Origin: Lumbricus rubellus
Taxonomy: Eukaryota > Annelida > Clitellata > Crassiclitellata > Lumbricidae
DNA: 64,000 bases
NCBI GenBank assembly: GCA_945859605.1
Contig: OX243818.1
Span: 37,140,773-37,204,772 of the forward strand
Direction of reading: 5' to 3'
Shown piece after piece: positions 45,690 through 56,819 of this stretch (position 1 is the first letter of the stretch; each line of letters begins with the position of its first letter). A program made the position numbers and the translations under genes. The notes below the pieces were generated by a model. The model was not told the origin of the DNA, ran no database searches, and saw nothing but the letters and a program-made list of their open reading frames with translations.

Positions 45690-45980
45690 TTAGGTTAGCT
45701 GCCTCTCGGCAGGTCCAGATGCCCAACGACGCCACTCTTCTCGATGTTGTGCTTTATCTTTGAGTTTTCCATATCCATCCTCCATCATTCAGTCCAAGAA
45801 CTTTTCCCTAGGTCTTCCTCTTCCCCTCCATTTTGCCCTCCACTATGTCTCTTTGCAAGGAGTTGCCTCTCAGTACATGTCCTATCCAGTTCTTCTGCCT
45901 TTTTCTAATTGTATTCATCAAGGATCTTTCCTCTTCCACCTTCTTCAGTAGGAGCAAACTGTATACGCTGCGCATTATCC
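45690..45980 (-). pseudogene. LINE C-terminal relic
   Basis: The minus frame contains IRKRQKNWIGHVLRGNSLQR then DIVEGKMEGKRKT. This resembles the ...GHVLR...GKR.GRPR tail of LINE polyproteins. Stops replace the GRPR part. Related relics lie at 25840-26360. Confidence 0.6.
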
Positions 45981-46112
45981 TATGTGTGTAATCATTTGCC
46001 CTATAGATCTATAATTCCATATTCATTGGACGTAGCCTATAGCCTACATGTCGTCAATATTCACGCGTTTTCTAAGGCACCATGATTGCTGGCCCTAATA
46101 ACTTCTAAAGAA

Positions 46113-46278
46113 CAGGAACGTAACTAGCATTAAGCGTTAAGCCCCCACCCCTAATAAATCAAGCCGTTGTATGCTTACGGCTAAATATTTGATCTTATGA
46201 TTTTTTTCCTGTTACCGCACTCGTCATGTTCAAGGCTTAAGCCCCCCCCCCCAACAAAAAATCTTAGTTACGGCCCTT
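46113..46278. mobile_element. hAT-like MITE (166 bp)
   Basis: Ends CAGGAACGTAACTAG and CTTAGTTACGGCCCTT, flanked by a perfect 8-bp duplication CTAAAGAA (46105-46112, 46279-46286). Confidence 0.8.
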
Positions 46279-46289
46279 CTAAAGAAGTT

Positions 46290-47594
46290 GTCGTGTAACA
46301 TCCTTCATCGGAGATGTTCGCTCAAATGGTTGTTCAGCCTTTCGTGGCTTCCTGGGGCAATGGACCTAGCTAGCCTGAGATTCAAATAAATTATGTGCTA
46401 AATTATAAAACAGGTGCAAGCACTGTAAGTCACAGTTATCCATTTCTACGGCCCTCTATCTATGATGGACTTATTGTGTGTTGACTCTGTTAAGGACCTC
46501 CTCTACCTATAGGCTATCGGTTCGATGCGCCGCTTAAATAGCCTATAACGTCACTGTAGGCTATCATCCTTGCATTCTATATAATATTTTAAGTTATCAC
46601 TAGCCTAGGTTTATTGTGTTTCGTGACACTTACTTTGAACATGTTGAAGTCTATATTCTTTTCGTTTTTCTGCAGTTTCGTCAAAAAATTTATACCTGTT
46701 CACTATGTAGGGCCTGTAGGCTTTACAAATCGTTCGTTCAAATCTATTGTAAGACGAATGACTCTTTAATCACACCACCTTCAAATCTCCAGTCTTCAGT
46801 TGCATCATCGTCCGCTGTATACATGGCTAAGCCTAGACAAACACTAGGCCTACAACATATAGGTCTAGGTCAATATAACATATTATTATAGGAGGTTACT
46901 TTTAAATAATTGACTCACCAAGTTGTAACGTGGTTCATCGTTGACTACACAAGGAAGGCAGCTGAACCAATTTAAAACTAGATGAGCCAATTATGTCCTG
47001 TAGGCTTGGTCTTTCAGACAGTCAGCGCATAGGTCTACGCATTATTGGCCTATTATAGGCTATTGTGCAATATACACTTATAGGCTTTATACCCTACACG
47101 ACTTGTTTTAGCTAATAATTCTGTTATCTTCAGACCGTTGTCCTCTCCGTGCAGATCTTCCCATTTGTTCATCGCCAATTCAACATTGTAGGCCTAACGG
47201 TCGTTGTATTTGACGATTTAATGGCGATTTAAGTTGAGTATAGAATATTTCCTCCTGAATATTCCCCCGGTATTCCCCAACATCTGCAATTCATTTCCTT
47301 CTGGTAAATTCCCTGAACAATTCTTCCCTGTCATAACACAGGGTAAATCTTCATTTAATTTGACTTGTACTTAAATTAACACTCACTTAAATTTGTCCCT
47401 GCACTCCCATCACATTCGCACCAATCAGGGCTTACCACGTGGGGAGGGGAGTGAGTAGCCTGATCCAACTTGTGCCAGAGAGAAATCCTCCTTCCGGGCA
47501 GATGATATTTCCTTCTGGGCATCTCCCCCGGAATTTCCCTCTGTACCACCTCTCCGTCCCATACCCACGGTAAATTCCCATTGAACGTTCTTCC
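46290..47594. other. Intergenic, no gene seen
   Basis: A 91-aa plus frame (46616-46891) has no recognised domain. TAGGCCTA/TAGCCTA words are frequent. Overlapping minus frames at 47376-47686 cover a CCC-rich stretch and are not supported as genes. Confidence 0.35.
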
Positions 47595-47804
47595 CATAGG
47601 CGCACGAGGCGGGGGTGCAGGGGGGGCAATTGCCCCCCCCCAAATTCGGGCAAGTTTGGTGGTTTTTTCGGGCAAAACAGACCCAAACGACTATAAAAAA
47701 ATTTTTAAAAAAAGGTCGTCAACTTTTTGGCCGGACGGAAAAAATTTTCGGGCAGAAGTTCAATCTTTGCCCCCCCCACTTCTGAAAGCTCCCGTACGCC
47801 TATG
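47595..47804. mobile_element. hAT-like MITE (210 bp)
   Basis: Ends CATAGGCGCACGAG and CTCCCGTACGCCTATG, flanked by GTTCTTCC (47587-47594) and GTTCTTAC (47805-47812), an 8-bp duplication with one mismatch. Related termini occur near 43330 and 43685. Confidence 0.75.
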
Positions 47805-47812
47805 GTTCTTAC

Positions 47813-49379
47813 CCGCCTCTCAAGGGTAGATCTTCATTTATGACCTTTGCCGCTCTACAGTCACTTAAATTTGTCCCTGAATCTATATGGCGCTCGCTCT
47901 CACAACTTGAACTCATAATTAATTACATTATTTGTTAAAATTTTGTTAAAATATATTTTATATCTACTGACACTGCATTAGTTTTTATAATATAGCCTAG
48001 GTCTTAAATAAAATGAACGATATTTTAAGAATGAATTTTAGTGGCAGAGGCAAAGAAGCAACAGTAAATTAGTAGGCCTACTTTTGTTTATAGTAGGCCT
48101 AAAGGTCTATAGTCTGTTTAAGAAAACATTAATCAAGCAATAAAGGCTTGGTTGCTCAACAAGAATGCAAATTGCTTACACTAGCAATGGGTAGCCTACA
48201 TTTGAGGGAAAGGTTTGTGGGAATTGTCCTATTGAAACGCTCTGATGAAATCCAGACAGGTAGGCTATAAGACAGAAAATTACGAGAAGTGGTCCGGGGT
48301 AATGTCCATGAAATTTGTGTGGATCCCAAAATGGATGTTGCTAAGCATTGTACAACTGACAGTAGGCTACTCAATTTGATATAGCATACCAAAAGAAGCT
48401 GATATTTTGCTCAATACTGGACCTTTCCAAACGTCACAGGACTAGGCCTACTACTGTGTTTAACGCATGAACTGTTAACCCATAATGAGAAATTTTGGAA
48501 TGTTACCAATGTATTGTGCAAATTAAAAAATTGTAAATAATGGGGAGGAGACATTTTATGATATCCTAAGCCACGTTTCTGAGCATTGAATTCACGAGAA
48601 ATTTTGTGAAGATGACAGCTTCAAAATGTACAATTACAGCGTGCAAAGCCAACAGAGTGAAAAACAATTTGGATGCAAATTCAACGGGACTAGAGAGGCT
48701 AACTCCCGCATGACAGTATAGGCCTACTTATAAACTTGTCATGAGCCCAAACTTTTAACTTTTATGGTTATGGTAAAGACGAAACCAGGTCCTGTTTCTT
48801 ACTTTCTTTAAGCACATAAGCTTGACTTTGACTCTGGTAGTCTGTGGCTCTGCAAACGACTTCCTCTTGATATTTTCATGACTTTATCGTTCATAAACAG
48901 CTAGCCAAAAAGAGCCTAAAACGTGCGCTCTAGTCGATGCCAACAGCTAAAAATGCATTGGTTTCTGAGGCTCCGCCCCAGACCCCGCTGGGGGCCGGAG
49001 CTCACGACCATCCCCAGGCCCCCGTAATGATGTCTTGGCCCTTTCTAGTCCGACGACTATGACTGCTAGCTCTTTAGACCGAGTCTCTGGCTTCGACGAT
49101 TATTTTATGAAAGCCAGAGCAGGGAAATGAAAAATCGGCCGTCATAAAGTGGACCTTAGCCAAAAAAATGGACTGTTCGATGAAAGACGACCCGCGCCGA
49201 ACAATGTTTTGCAATCTTTTATCATGTAGGCCTAATCAAGAGTAAAAATAATTATATTCGTTGTCTTTGATGTAGCATAATGTATTTTTAAAAATATATT
49301 ATTGGAATTTATAGTTGTAATGCAGAGATTAGAATGGACTTTTGTCAGAATAACTGAATATAGGCTAATATATGTGAGT
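47813..49379. other. 3' flank of gene B, no gene seen
   Basis: About 49190-49260 and 49310-49379 match the 3' flank of gene A (11690-11765 and 14581-14639). No canonical AATAAA lies close to the stop. No other coding exon is recognised. Confidence 0.4.
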
Positions 49380-50275
49380 TTATTTTCGACTCAGAGTGTA
49401 GACATTAAGTCCCGGTTGCGAATATCCTGTGCAGATCAGTTGTTTCTTTCCTTCGTCGTAATGCATTCTCTGAAAGCTTGTCTCAAGACCTTCTTCCTTT
49501 TTGGTTGGACAAAGAATTCGATTCCATCTAAGATCAGAATCCAAGAGAACCACTCTATCTTTCCCGCAGTCAGCCAAAAACACACGATCGTCGGAATCGA
49601 TTGAGAGATAACTGGGATGAATGAGTCTTTGTGATTCATTTGAAGGATTGAAACGACGGATGACCATCTGTCCATCTCTTGTCAGTTCACTAACGCCCCA
49701 CTTCGATCCCCACGCTTCCCCAAGTTCCACAGGCTTTCCATCCATATATTTCCTCCACTGGTGAATGATGATATAATTCCCAATGGATGTTTCCAGGGCA
49801 TGAATTGGAAACTTGAATTCTCTTGGTAACTGAATGGATCGAATAAGTTCTGCATCTGATCCGTAGATACTCAGATCGGACGAAAAGTGACCGACTATCA
49901 ATAAGTGACCAATGCTGGACACTGACAATGTACTTGGGTAACAATCAGTGGTCAGCCATTTAATGATAATAAGCTGGTCGTATATGTCTTTTGTTACCTT
50001 CCAGATGCATTGATCCCTTCGGTCAGCGACGTAGACACAACTTTCCTTCTCACAGGATACAATGTCTGAATAAGAATTATAAGTCTCTTTCATTTCAATT
50101 TCATTCAGAAGATAAAATGGATTCTGATCAGCAAAGACACGAATTATATTCCTGAAATCGGAACATCGGATAATGACGTAGATTTCATTCGAAAGTTTAG
50201 TTATTCCACACGGAGTTTCACATCTTCCTTGTAGGCCGATTATTTCAGTGAAATTAATGGAAATTGGACACTCAA
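49380..50275 (-). CDS. Gene B exon 8: NHL-like beta-propeller
   Basis: 896 nt, acceptor ttcattttag|TT to stop. Blade phrases: SCVYVADRRDQCIWKVTKD, LSVSSIGHLLIVGHFSSDLS, PSYLSIDSDDRVFLADCGKD. It aligns throughout with gene A exon 8. The differences cluster in the first blade and in the loop where gene A has its TAGGCCTA insertion. Confidence 0.8.
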
Positions 50276-53200
50276 CTAAAATGAAAGAAAATGCATCATT
50301 AACATGCAAAAAGAATAATTATTTACCAGGAATACATAGGCTAATACCGTTTCTGTTTATTCAAATTTCAAATCAACTACAACTATTTTTTGCTTCCCGA
50401 TTTCTTATTGTAGGCCCTATAGGCCTAATAATTATTTATTTATTTATTTATTTGCTGTAGGCCTACTTTCACTTTAACCAAATAAATAATTGCTCATTCG
50501 GTATTTGTTACTTAGACTATACAGTTTAGAAAAACATAGCCTAAGTGTTAGCCTTCTGCACCAATAAACCTGTATATAATGAAATGAGTTTCTCTTTTCT
50601 TTCTATAATGTACAAAGTAGCATCAATGAAACGCATTTGATAACTTGCCTATTTAACTTGTCACTGTGAGTTTATTCAATGTGATTTATCTGTTCGATTA
50701 ATTTTTTTAATGGTCTCTTCACAGAACGCTAAGTAAAAATCAATAGAAAAAAATCAATGGAATTCGAGGAAGCCATAACCACTCTCGCTGTTTTATCCTA
50801 CCGCAGCTTCTGTATCCATCCCACGGACTGTCGAATACAGCTAAATTTTCCCCATGACCGTGCTCTTGTCGCTGTTTTTCTCAAACTGAACCCCACGCTG
50901 TGCTACCGCCGAATTAGCGCTGTGGCCATACTATGTCACTTTACCTCATGCCATAATGACATGGTCCCTCTGCCAATCTCTGACTGTCTCTCTAGTTGTC
51001 AAACTTGTTATGACGCCATGCTTGCTGATTGTTTGCCTCACCTGCTAACAATCACGCTATTCAGGCTACCAGCCTTTTGCGGCCATAACCTACCATTCTG
51101 TCTGTCTGCCTGTATAAGTCTGTATGTCGCTCTCTCTGTCTGTCTGTATATGTCTGTCTGTCTCTCTCACCTTCCTCTCTCTAATTACCTAATTTTTTCT
51201 CGGGGAATTTGCTTTCAGTTAGATTAATTAGATTCACTTTAAAAAAAATTAGTAGGCTTTCTTTTAAGTTTCAGAATTCATAATTAAGTTGAGCTCCTAG
51301 TTTTTGTTCATTCTTCTTCCTCATGTTCTCTGCCCCTAAGCAGGTTCGAATGCAAAATGTTGCCACTCCATCCTCCATTGTGCCTTCTAGAGTTTTTGGT
51401 AACCGTCCTACATCATCCAGACTAGCATCATCTGTCTGGGTATTTTGTTCTTTTCCCTCCATTTGCCCCTCGATCACTATTAGGATTTTTCTAATATTAG
51501 GAACGCTTTCAAAGGAACTTACCAACTGTTTTCATGAAATGATTGCTATCAATGCTGATCACCATCGAATGGAAAATTTCGGAAGTTGATGGATCAATTT
51601 TGGCAAAACCAAAGAATATTTCTTTCAGCTGATCTGAATCGAACAGTATCTGAAGATTTTCCAGAGCTGACTGTGAATGACACCAGATCCAAAAGACCAC
51701 AGTCCGTCTGTCCAGTTGAGAGTTCAGGATTTCCAAGCCATCTTCCTTCAGTCGACTTATCAGTTCATATGTTGGTTGTGACCATGGTTGAGCTCTGTTT
51801 CGAACATCTTCATGAATTCGATGAAACATTGGTTGTGCTTCTGTGGACGTTCTACCATCTGCACCACGTGTTTGCACATCCACTTTTATTACGACTAAAG
51901 GCAAACCAGGAAGAACAGCAGGCCTAGCGTCTGAGTAAATTCTTAAGACACAATGTAGGCTAATATAGGCGTAGTTCTACACTATAAAATTGAAGTAAAT
52001 TATCCACTAATTGACTAATATCTAATAGCCTAATAAACTTGATATTTGCTAGCGATTCGCGAAATAAATAAGTAGGCCTAGACCAAATTGGTCATTTTTA
52101 GAACGAAATTCAGCAAGCTATTGTAGAAAGTGTTGTCTTTTGCAAGGTATAATTACTTTCAAGCAAAAATTAGAGTACCGTGATAAATTTTAAATTTCAA
52201 ATCGAATGGCGGAGTAAGGTCCGTAAAACTTCCTTCCGAAGTCTTCCTTCTTTCATCTGGACAGCTTGAGCTTCTTGTCCCTCACTCGCGGACCTATTCA
52301 AGGTCAGCATCGAGTCTTTTCGGTCGCCGGGCCTGCCACCTGGAATGAGCTTCATGTAGCACTTTGTCTTGTGTCCATGGATCACTCCACCATGTTCTGT
52401 TCCAGCCTTAAGAGTTAAGACTGTCCCATTGGGCAGAGGTTGGGACGGAACCGCTTCTGAGTGGTTAGTCTTGATGGAGAGCTAAGCTTATACATTAATT
52501 GTGTAGACCTATAATGATCCTAATTACTAATTAGTAAATAAACAAGCTTCCACGACGATAAGGCATAAGACTGATTGTAGAAACGAATGAAGGTCTCGGA
52601 ACGATTTAGATGAAATTTTTATGAATAACTGTAGCTTATCTTCTATTCCACTCTACTCTTAATTGTGGGACACACAAAGTTATACCATGTTAAGATAACG
52701 TGGTCTTCAAACCTCCATTGTCCATGATCCTTGCCACAGTCTTCTGATTTGTTTTCCGAAGACATCGGAGGAAATTCGAAAACTTTGTCTCGTCGAAAGA
52801 TCTCAAAACGTGTAGAATCTCTGAGTTCTTGTCTCGTTTGGATCGTTGTCCTTCAATGAATTGACTTTCTTCTTGTGTTATGCAGTTGAGAGACAACAGT
52901 GAAGCAATAAATTCTTCATTCGGTTGAATATTTTCCAAGAGATAGTTTCGGTTATTTCTAATGATTGCAGATCTTCTCTTGATTTTTGTATTGCGATCTA
53001 AAAGTCCAACGCTACCGTTACTTGTTAAAATAATGACATCACAACTTTGCTACATTACAACTTGCTAAGAGCACGAATTTAGCTGGATTAGAAAGAGGTG
53101 ATAAAGTTGTAAATTTTCAACCACAAAAAATGGCATTCAATGAAACGGCGCCTAAATGCATCATAGTCGTTTCATATCCAATTATTAGCCTACTCATGCC

Positions 53201-56146
53201 AAATCTTTTGACCTGCCGAAAAATATTTCAAAGGTGTCTCACTCGTTTTCTGTTAAGGCAGAGGCAATGTCTTAGTTCTCAAAGGAAATTCTTTTCCCCG
53301 GATGTCCCATTTTTAGCTGGATAACCAACATTTGCGACAAACAAGCGTCTCTAAGTAACAATACTAGAAAAGTGATCTACCATTCAACTTATGCCAAATT
53401 TCTTTCCTAAACCTTCGTCTTGTTACTCGTTGATACCAACAGAAGTCGACTGATGCCAAAGTTTTGATGACATCTTGGTATCTCTGTATGGGAAAGGAAT
53501 TCGGTAGGCATATCCACTGAAGAAATGAGTTTTCTAAGACGACGTCCAGCAGCTCCAATGGAAGTTCATTCAGCTAAAAAATGAAACTTTGCTATGTCTA
53601 GTAGTTTTTGTTTTTGCGTTAGGATCACAGCTTCAAATACTGTAACAGCCTAACAATTCACAAACCACACAGTTTTTTTGTAGGGGAGCCTCAGTCAGGT
53701 AGGCTACCTTAGCGCCCTGTAAAGGTTTCAAATTACCCCCTGTAAAGGTTTCAAATTACCCCCTCTTAAAAACATTAACCCTCTGAAAAATGCAAATTAG
53801 TTTTCAGGGAGTAATGTTTAAGAGGGGGTAATTTGAAACCTTTACAACGGCACTGGTTATGCGCAATATTTAAAGCAATATAGGGCCTATCCTATAAAGA
53901 TTTGGACACCTAAATCAATCTCAGGTAAAACTTCAGTTAACCACATAGGCTAACCATATTTCGTTTATAATGCAAAAGTAATGTCATAACATATTATAGG
54001 TTAGCCCATTTTGTCGTCAATTTAAAACTGTAATTAAAAAATATTTTGCGTTAGGCCTAATAATGAGTCCATGACCCAAATAGGCTTAGGTTGTAACTAA
54101 GTAACAAACTATAACTATATAACTATAATTGACGCCTGTTGATTTAGATTTAAAAAATATTTAGTTGGCGAGAGAAGTGATTTAGCCTACCGATAATTTT
54201 ATGCAAGTGCATTTTTTGCGAAAAAACAAACCAATAATATAAAATAGCCTTGCTCACATTCTTACCGCTGTCTTGGAAGTTTCTTGATATCTCTCTGTTT
54301 AAGACAAAAAATATACAAATTGAATGACATAGCCAGGCCTACATTTTCCGTATAAGCGAATAGCCCTATGTCGTTGATAAAATAGGCCTACCTAATTTTT
54401 AAGTTGCTACGTGGCACTATTGACGCATAGGACCCTAAATTTTTAAATATCAAATTCGAACTAATGAATGAGATGTCGAATCTTTCTCGACGATGACAAT
54501 CTGAATAAATCAATTAGTTCTGATCGTTATACGAAATCTGCAAGATGATCTGAATTGGCCAACAAGAAACAAGATACTAGGAGAATATTCTACACACGTA
54601 GAGAATAGACTGCCCAATGAGTTAAACCTATCAACTTCCAAATCTCTTGCATCAACACGTAGCTTATTGTATGGTATTTACCTATTACAAAGCGATTTCT
54701 GGGTATAAATCCGATCTGTCCACTTTCTAACTTCTTCACCATCCACCATCCTACTGCATCACTGCAAAAGAATATTAAAAAATAATTATAAGGCCTAGCT
54801 GATAACTGAGGTAAAACGTTTTTGACTAATTAACTTTTCTGGATATTCAGCAACGTGCAAAAAATTATTTCTAAATGCCCTAGCATTGAGTTTGTAGGGT
54901 GCACGGCTATGTAACTCAAAGAAATAATATTATTCTAATTAAAAATCTGTTTCCAGGTGTTAATCGGGCCCTGGTCTACCCGACGGGTTTAGAACAACGT
55001 CGTTCAAAAGAAAAGTTAATGCTCGAACAGTCGTATCATAGGCACAATCGGTAATAATATTATTATAATACAAATATTGCATGTAGCCTAACTTTATTTT
55101 CTTTATCTATAAGAAATTTTGCGTGACTTAGCCAATTGCAAACACTTGTTTGATGCATAGTCACCCGATGTTCGCAGGAGGAATTGTCTGCATTTTGTTT
55201 CCTCTCTTGAATGTTAGCACCACTGAATAAAGATCCACTGTTTTCGATGGCAACCTTTCATAATATCTCATATTCATTACCAGATTAAATGTGTATCGGT
55301 GTAAACGTTTGAATGTATCTTTGATTTGCTTCGTAGCTGTCAAGTATTCCATTAATATTCCACCCTGTAAAGTGTCGTCGATTTCTAACTCCTCCCGTTT
55401 AGTCAACAATCCTTGGCTCTTTAAAAACAAGTTCAATTGCATCGTCTCTCTATTACTCATCTGTCTGGGGTCAAAGTCATGAGTTGCACGCAACTTAAAT
55501 CCTTCTAGAAGTAAAAAACACAACGTGGTCTTTAAGTTTCTTAAATTTACTGTTTAGAATTGGGATATAGCCTATCATAGATATATCTGCAGACATCAAA
55601 GCATACAGCAAAAAGGCTTAATTTTTTCTTAAAGGCAGAGACTTATAAAAAGAGTTGATTTTCTTAAACCCTTGGTCAGGTTAGCTTGTGAAGGCAATCG
55701 TGAATAAATGAGCTTTGAGTTCATACTCAAGAGATATAATAGGCTAAATAGGTGAGTCAGTCACTTGTGAGCCTAGGGTCACATTTTACAAAGCAGGTTA
55801 CAGAAGCAAAAGAATACAACTATTTCTACGTATCGATAAGAAAGATGAAGAATGCTGGCCTAACGCAGGAAGATATAAGTAGCTCTTTCAGCAGGCCTAT
55901 ATATTCAGCCTAGGTTTCACTTTTTGGTTATAACACGTTTTAAGCGTCGCACATGCAGAGGAGGTGAAACATGAATGTCCGAACAACTTAGAAGCTGCAA
56001 GCCTATAATAATTATTCTATCTTATCTCATTAAAAAAGGTCTAGAGTTTCAATGAAAGGTGCTCATGATTCTCGAAGGGCTATGTCAAAATTTATAAGAA
56101 TATCGTCAAGTTACCTTCACCTTCTTCAACTGTTTTCGCAGTCATA
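49380..56146 (-). CDS. Gene B: SH3 / F-box-like / CARD / TRADD-N-like / NHL-like propeller protein
   Basis: Joins 56146-56116, 55504-55165, 54761-54682, 54294-54266, 53573-53381, 52997-52713, 51894-51523 and 50275-49380 on the minus strand (2226 nt, 741 aa plus stop). All introns are GT-AG and phases agree at all seven junctions. An in-frame TAA precedes the ATG. Domain order is the same as gene A: conserved unknown, SH3 about 97-150, F-box-like 161-224, CARD about 243-318, TRADD-N-like 320-443, propeller 444-741. It is compact, with introns of 0.4-1.8 kb and no large transposon. A death-fold signalling adaptor or sensor is an inference from domains. As in gene A, the CARD-exon donor is weak and read-through would end the protein soon after the CARD. 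Confidence 0.8.
51100..51480. repeat. (TCTG)n-rich tract and possible LINE relic
   Basis: 51100-51180 is an imperfect (TCTG)n microsatellite. On minus, 51300-51480 has phrases such as DDVGRLPKTLEGTMEDGVAT that resemble a LINE C-terminus (DDI-x-x-W..). Weak. Both are in gene B intron 7. Confidence 0.4.
51523..51894 (-). CDS. Gene B exon 7: TRADD-N-like segment
   Basis: 372 nt, acceptor cctttag|TC, donor GTTG|gtaagt. VVIKVDVQTRGADG, DGLEILNSQLDRRTVVFWIW, LENLQILFDSDQLKEIFFGF. Same pattern as gene A exon 7; similarity to the TRADD N-terminal fold is my reading. Confidence 0.65.
52197..52500 (-). other. Coding-like segment in gene B intron 6, unknown
   Basis: An open minus frame reads about 98 codons from near 52490: PLPNGTVLTLKAGTEHGG, HGHKTKCYMKLIPGGRPGDR, QMKEGRLRKEVLRTLLRH, then stop. 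It has a protein-like composition, but its possible acceptor phase (0) does not fit the CARD exon (phase 1), and I see no donor. It has no counterpart in gene A. It could be a relic of another gene or transposon. Confidence 0.35.
52713..52997 (-). CDS. Gene B exon 6: CARD
   Basis: 285 nt, acceptor gacttttag|AT, donor GGAG|gtttga. CARD helices as in gene A: FIASLLSLNC, TQEESQFIEGQRSKRDKN, FSNFLRCLRKTNQKTVARIM. Read-through gives LKTTLS and a stop at 52690. Confidence 0.8.
53381..53573 (-). CDS. Gene B exon 5: F-box-like segment
   Basis: 193 nt. LNELPLELLDVVLENSFLQW, then a short insert (ICLPNSFPIQRYQ), then LASVDFCWYQRVTRRRFRKE. The L-P-x-E-L-L start and V-x-x-x-W core suggest an F-box-like helix bundle. 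Confidence 0.65.
54266..54294 (-). CDS. Gene B exon 4: linker micro-exon
   Basis: 29 nt between aaacag and GCG|gtaag. Encodes ERYQETSKTA after joining. It is needed to keep frame from exon 3 (phase 1) to exon 5 (phase 0). Confidence 0.65.
54682..54761 (-). CDS. Gene B exon 3: SH3 second half
   Basis: 80 nt, tttgcag to gtaaat. Encodes DAVGWWMVKKLESGQIGFIP then RNRFVI, the conserved WW, GxxGxxP and N of SH3 domains. Confidence 0.85.
55165..55504 (-). CDS. Gene B exon 2: conserved unknown region and SH3 first half
   Basis: Acceptor ttacttctag|AA and donor ATCGG|gtgact. Contains HDFDPRQMSNRE, EELEIDDTLQGGILMEYLT, and the SH3 start DLYSVVLTFKRGNKMQTI. It is nine bases shorter than gene A because of the variable linker. 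Confidence 0.8.
56116..56146 (-). CDS. Gene B exon 1 (start)
   Basis: Encodes MTAKTVEEGE plus one nucleotide, then GAAG|gtaact. The join to exon 2 (AA) restores a Glu codon. The match in position, length and phase to gene A exon 1 is the main support. Confidence 0.75.
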
Positions 56147-56419
56147 TCTTTCTTCTTCTTTAAATCATGACAAAATAAACAAAGTTATTTACGATCATTT
56201 CTTGAGAAACGTGGCCTGTGTGCCATTGATTTCAACTAGGCCTGCTGACTATTGTTAGAGTTGAATTTGGCATAGTTTGGTAGTGATTCATTGAATATTA
56301 CGGTATATAGGTAGACCTTTAAAAAGATATAAAGAGATCATGATAAAAAAGGCCCGGCTAATTTGTTGATAAAAAATTAAGGCAGTGCATGTAAGTCTGA
56401 CTGGCCTATTTAGCTACAC

Positions 56420-56685
56420 CGAGAAGCGAGAGCGGCATTCGTCTGTTGGATACAACGGACTGCGGTTCAAGCCTCGGGCTGGGAGTTGACACTCAAAGAT
56501 TTAGATATCTCGGGCTAGCACGCATGAGACGCGATGGCGCAAGCTGCAGAGGAGCGACCTTGGGCAAGTTGCTTACCCATCATTGTCTGTGGGGAAGGCA
56601 ACGGGAAACCACCTCACTCATCTCATCCCCAGGGGCACAAAAAGCCAACGAACCTGCCTTCGGGCAGAGAACCATCATCATGTAA
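56420..56685 (+). repeat. SINE family 3 copy
   Basis: GGCATTCGTCTGTTGGATAC, GACCTTGGGCAAGTTGCTTAC, CCTGCCTTCGGGCAGAGAACC, ending ATCATCATG. Intact relative to the split copy at 11820-14103. Confidence 0.75.
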
Positions 56686-56819
56686 GTCTATGCAAGACAG
56701 GAGTAGGGTAATGAAATCCTGTTTGAATTACCTACATAAATTCTTGGACTTCGATATGGCGCTGAACCTCTGTGCGCTTGAAAAATATATTAGGCTTATT
56801 GGTAGCCACATGCAAAAAT

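Noticed and set aside
50757..51227. 156-aa plus-strand frame in gene B intron
   Set aside because: No domain; its end is a (TCTG)n microsatellite giving Cys/Leu/Ser-rich translation, antisense to gene B.
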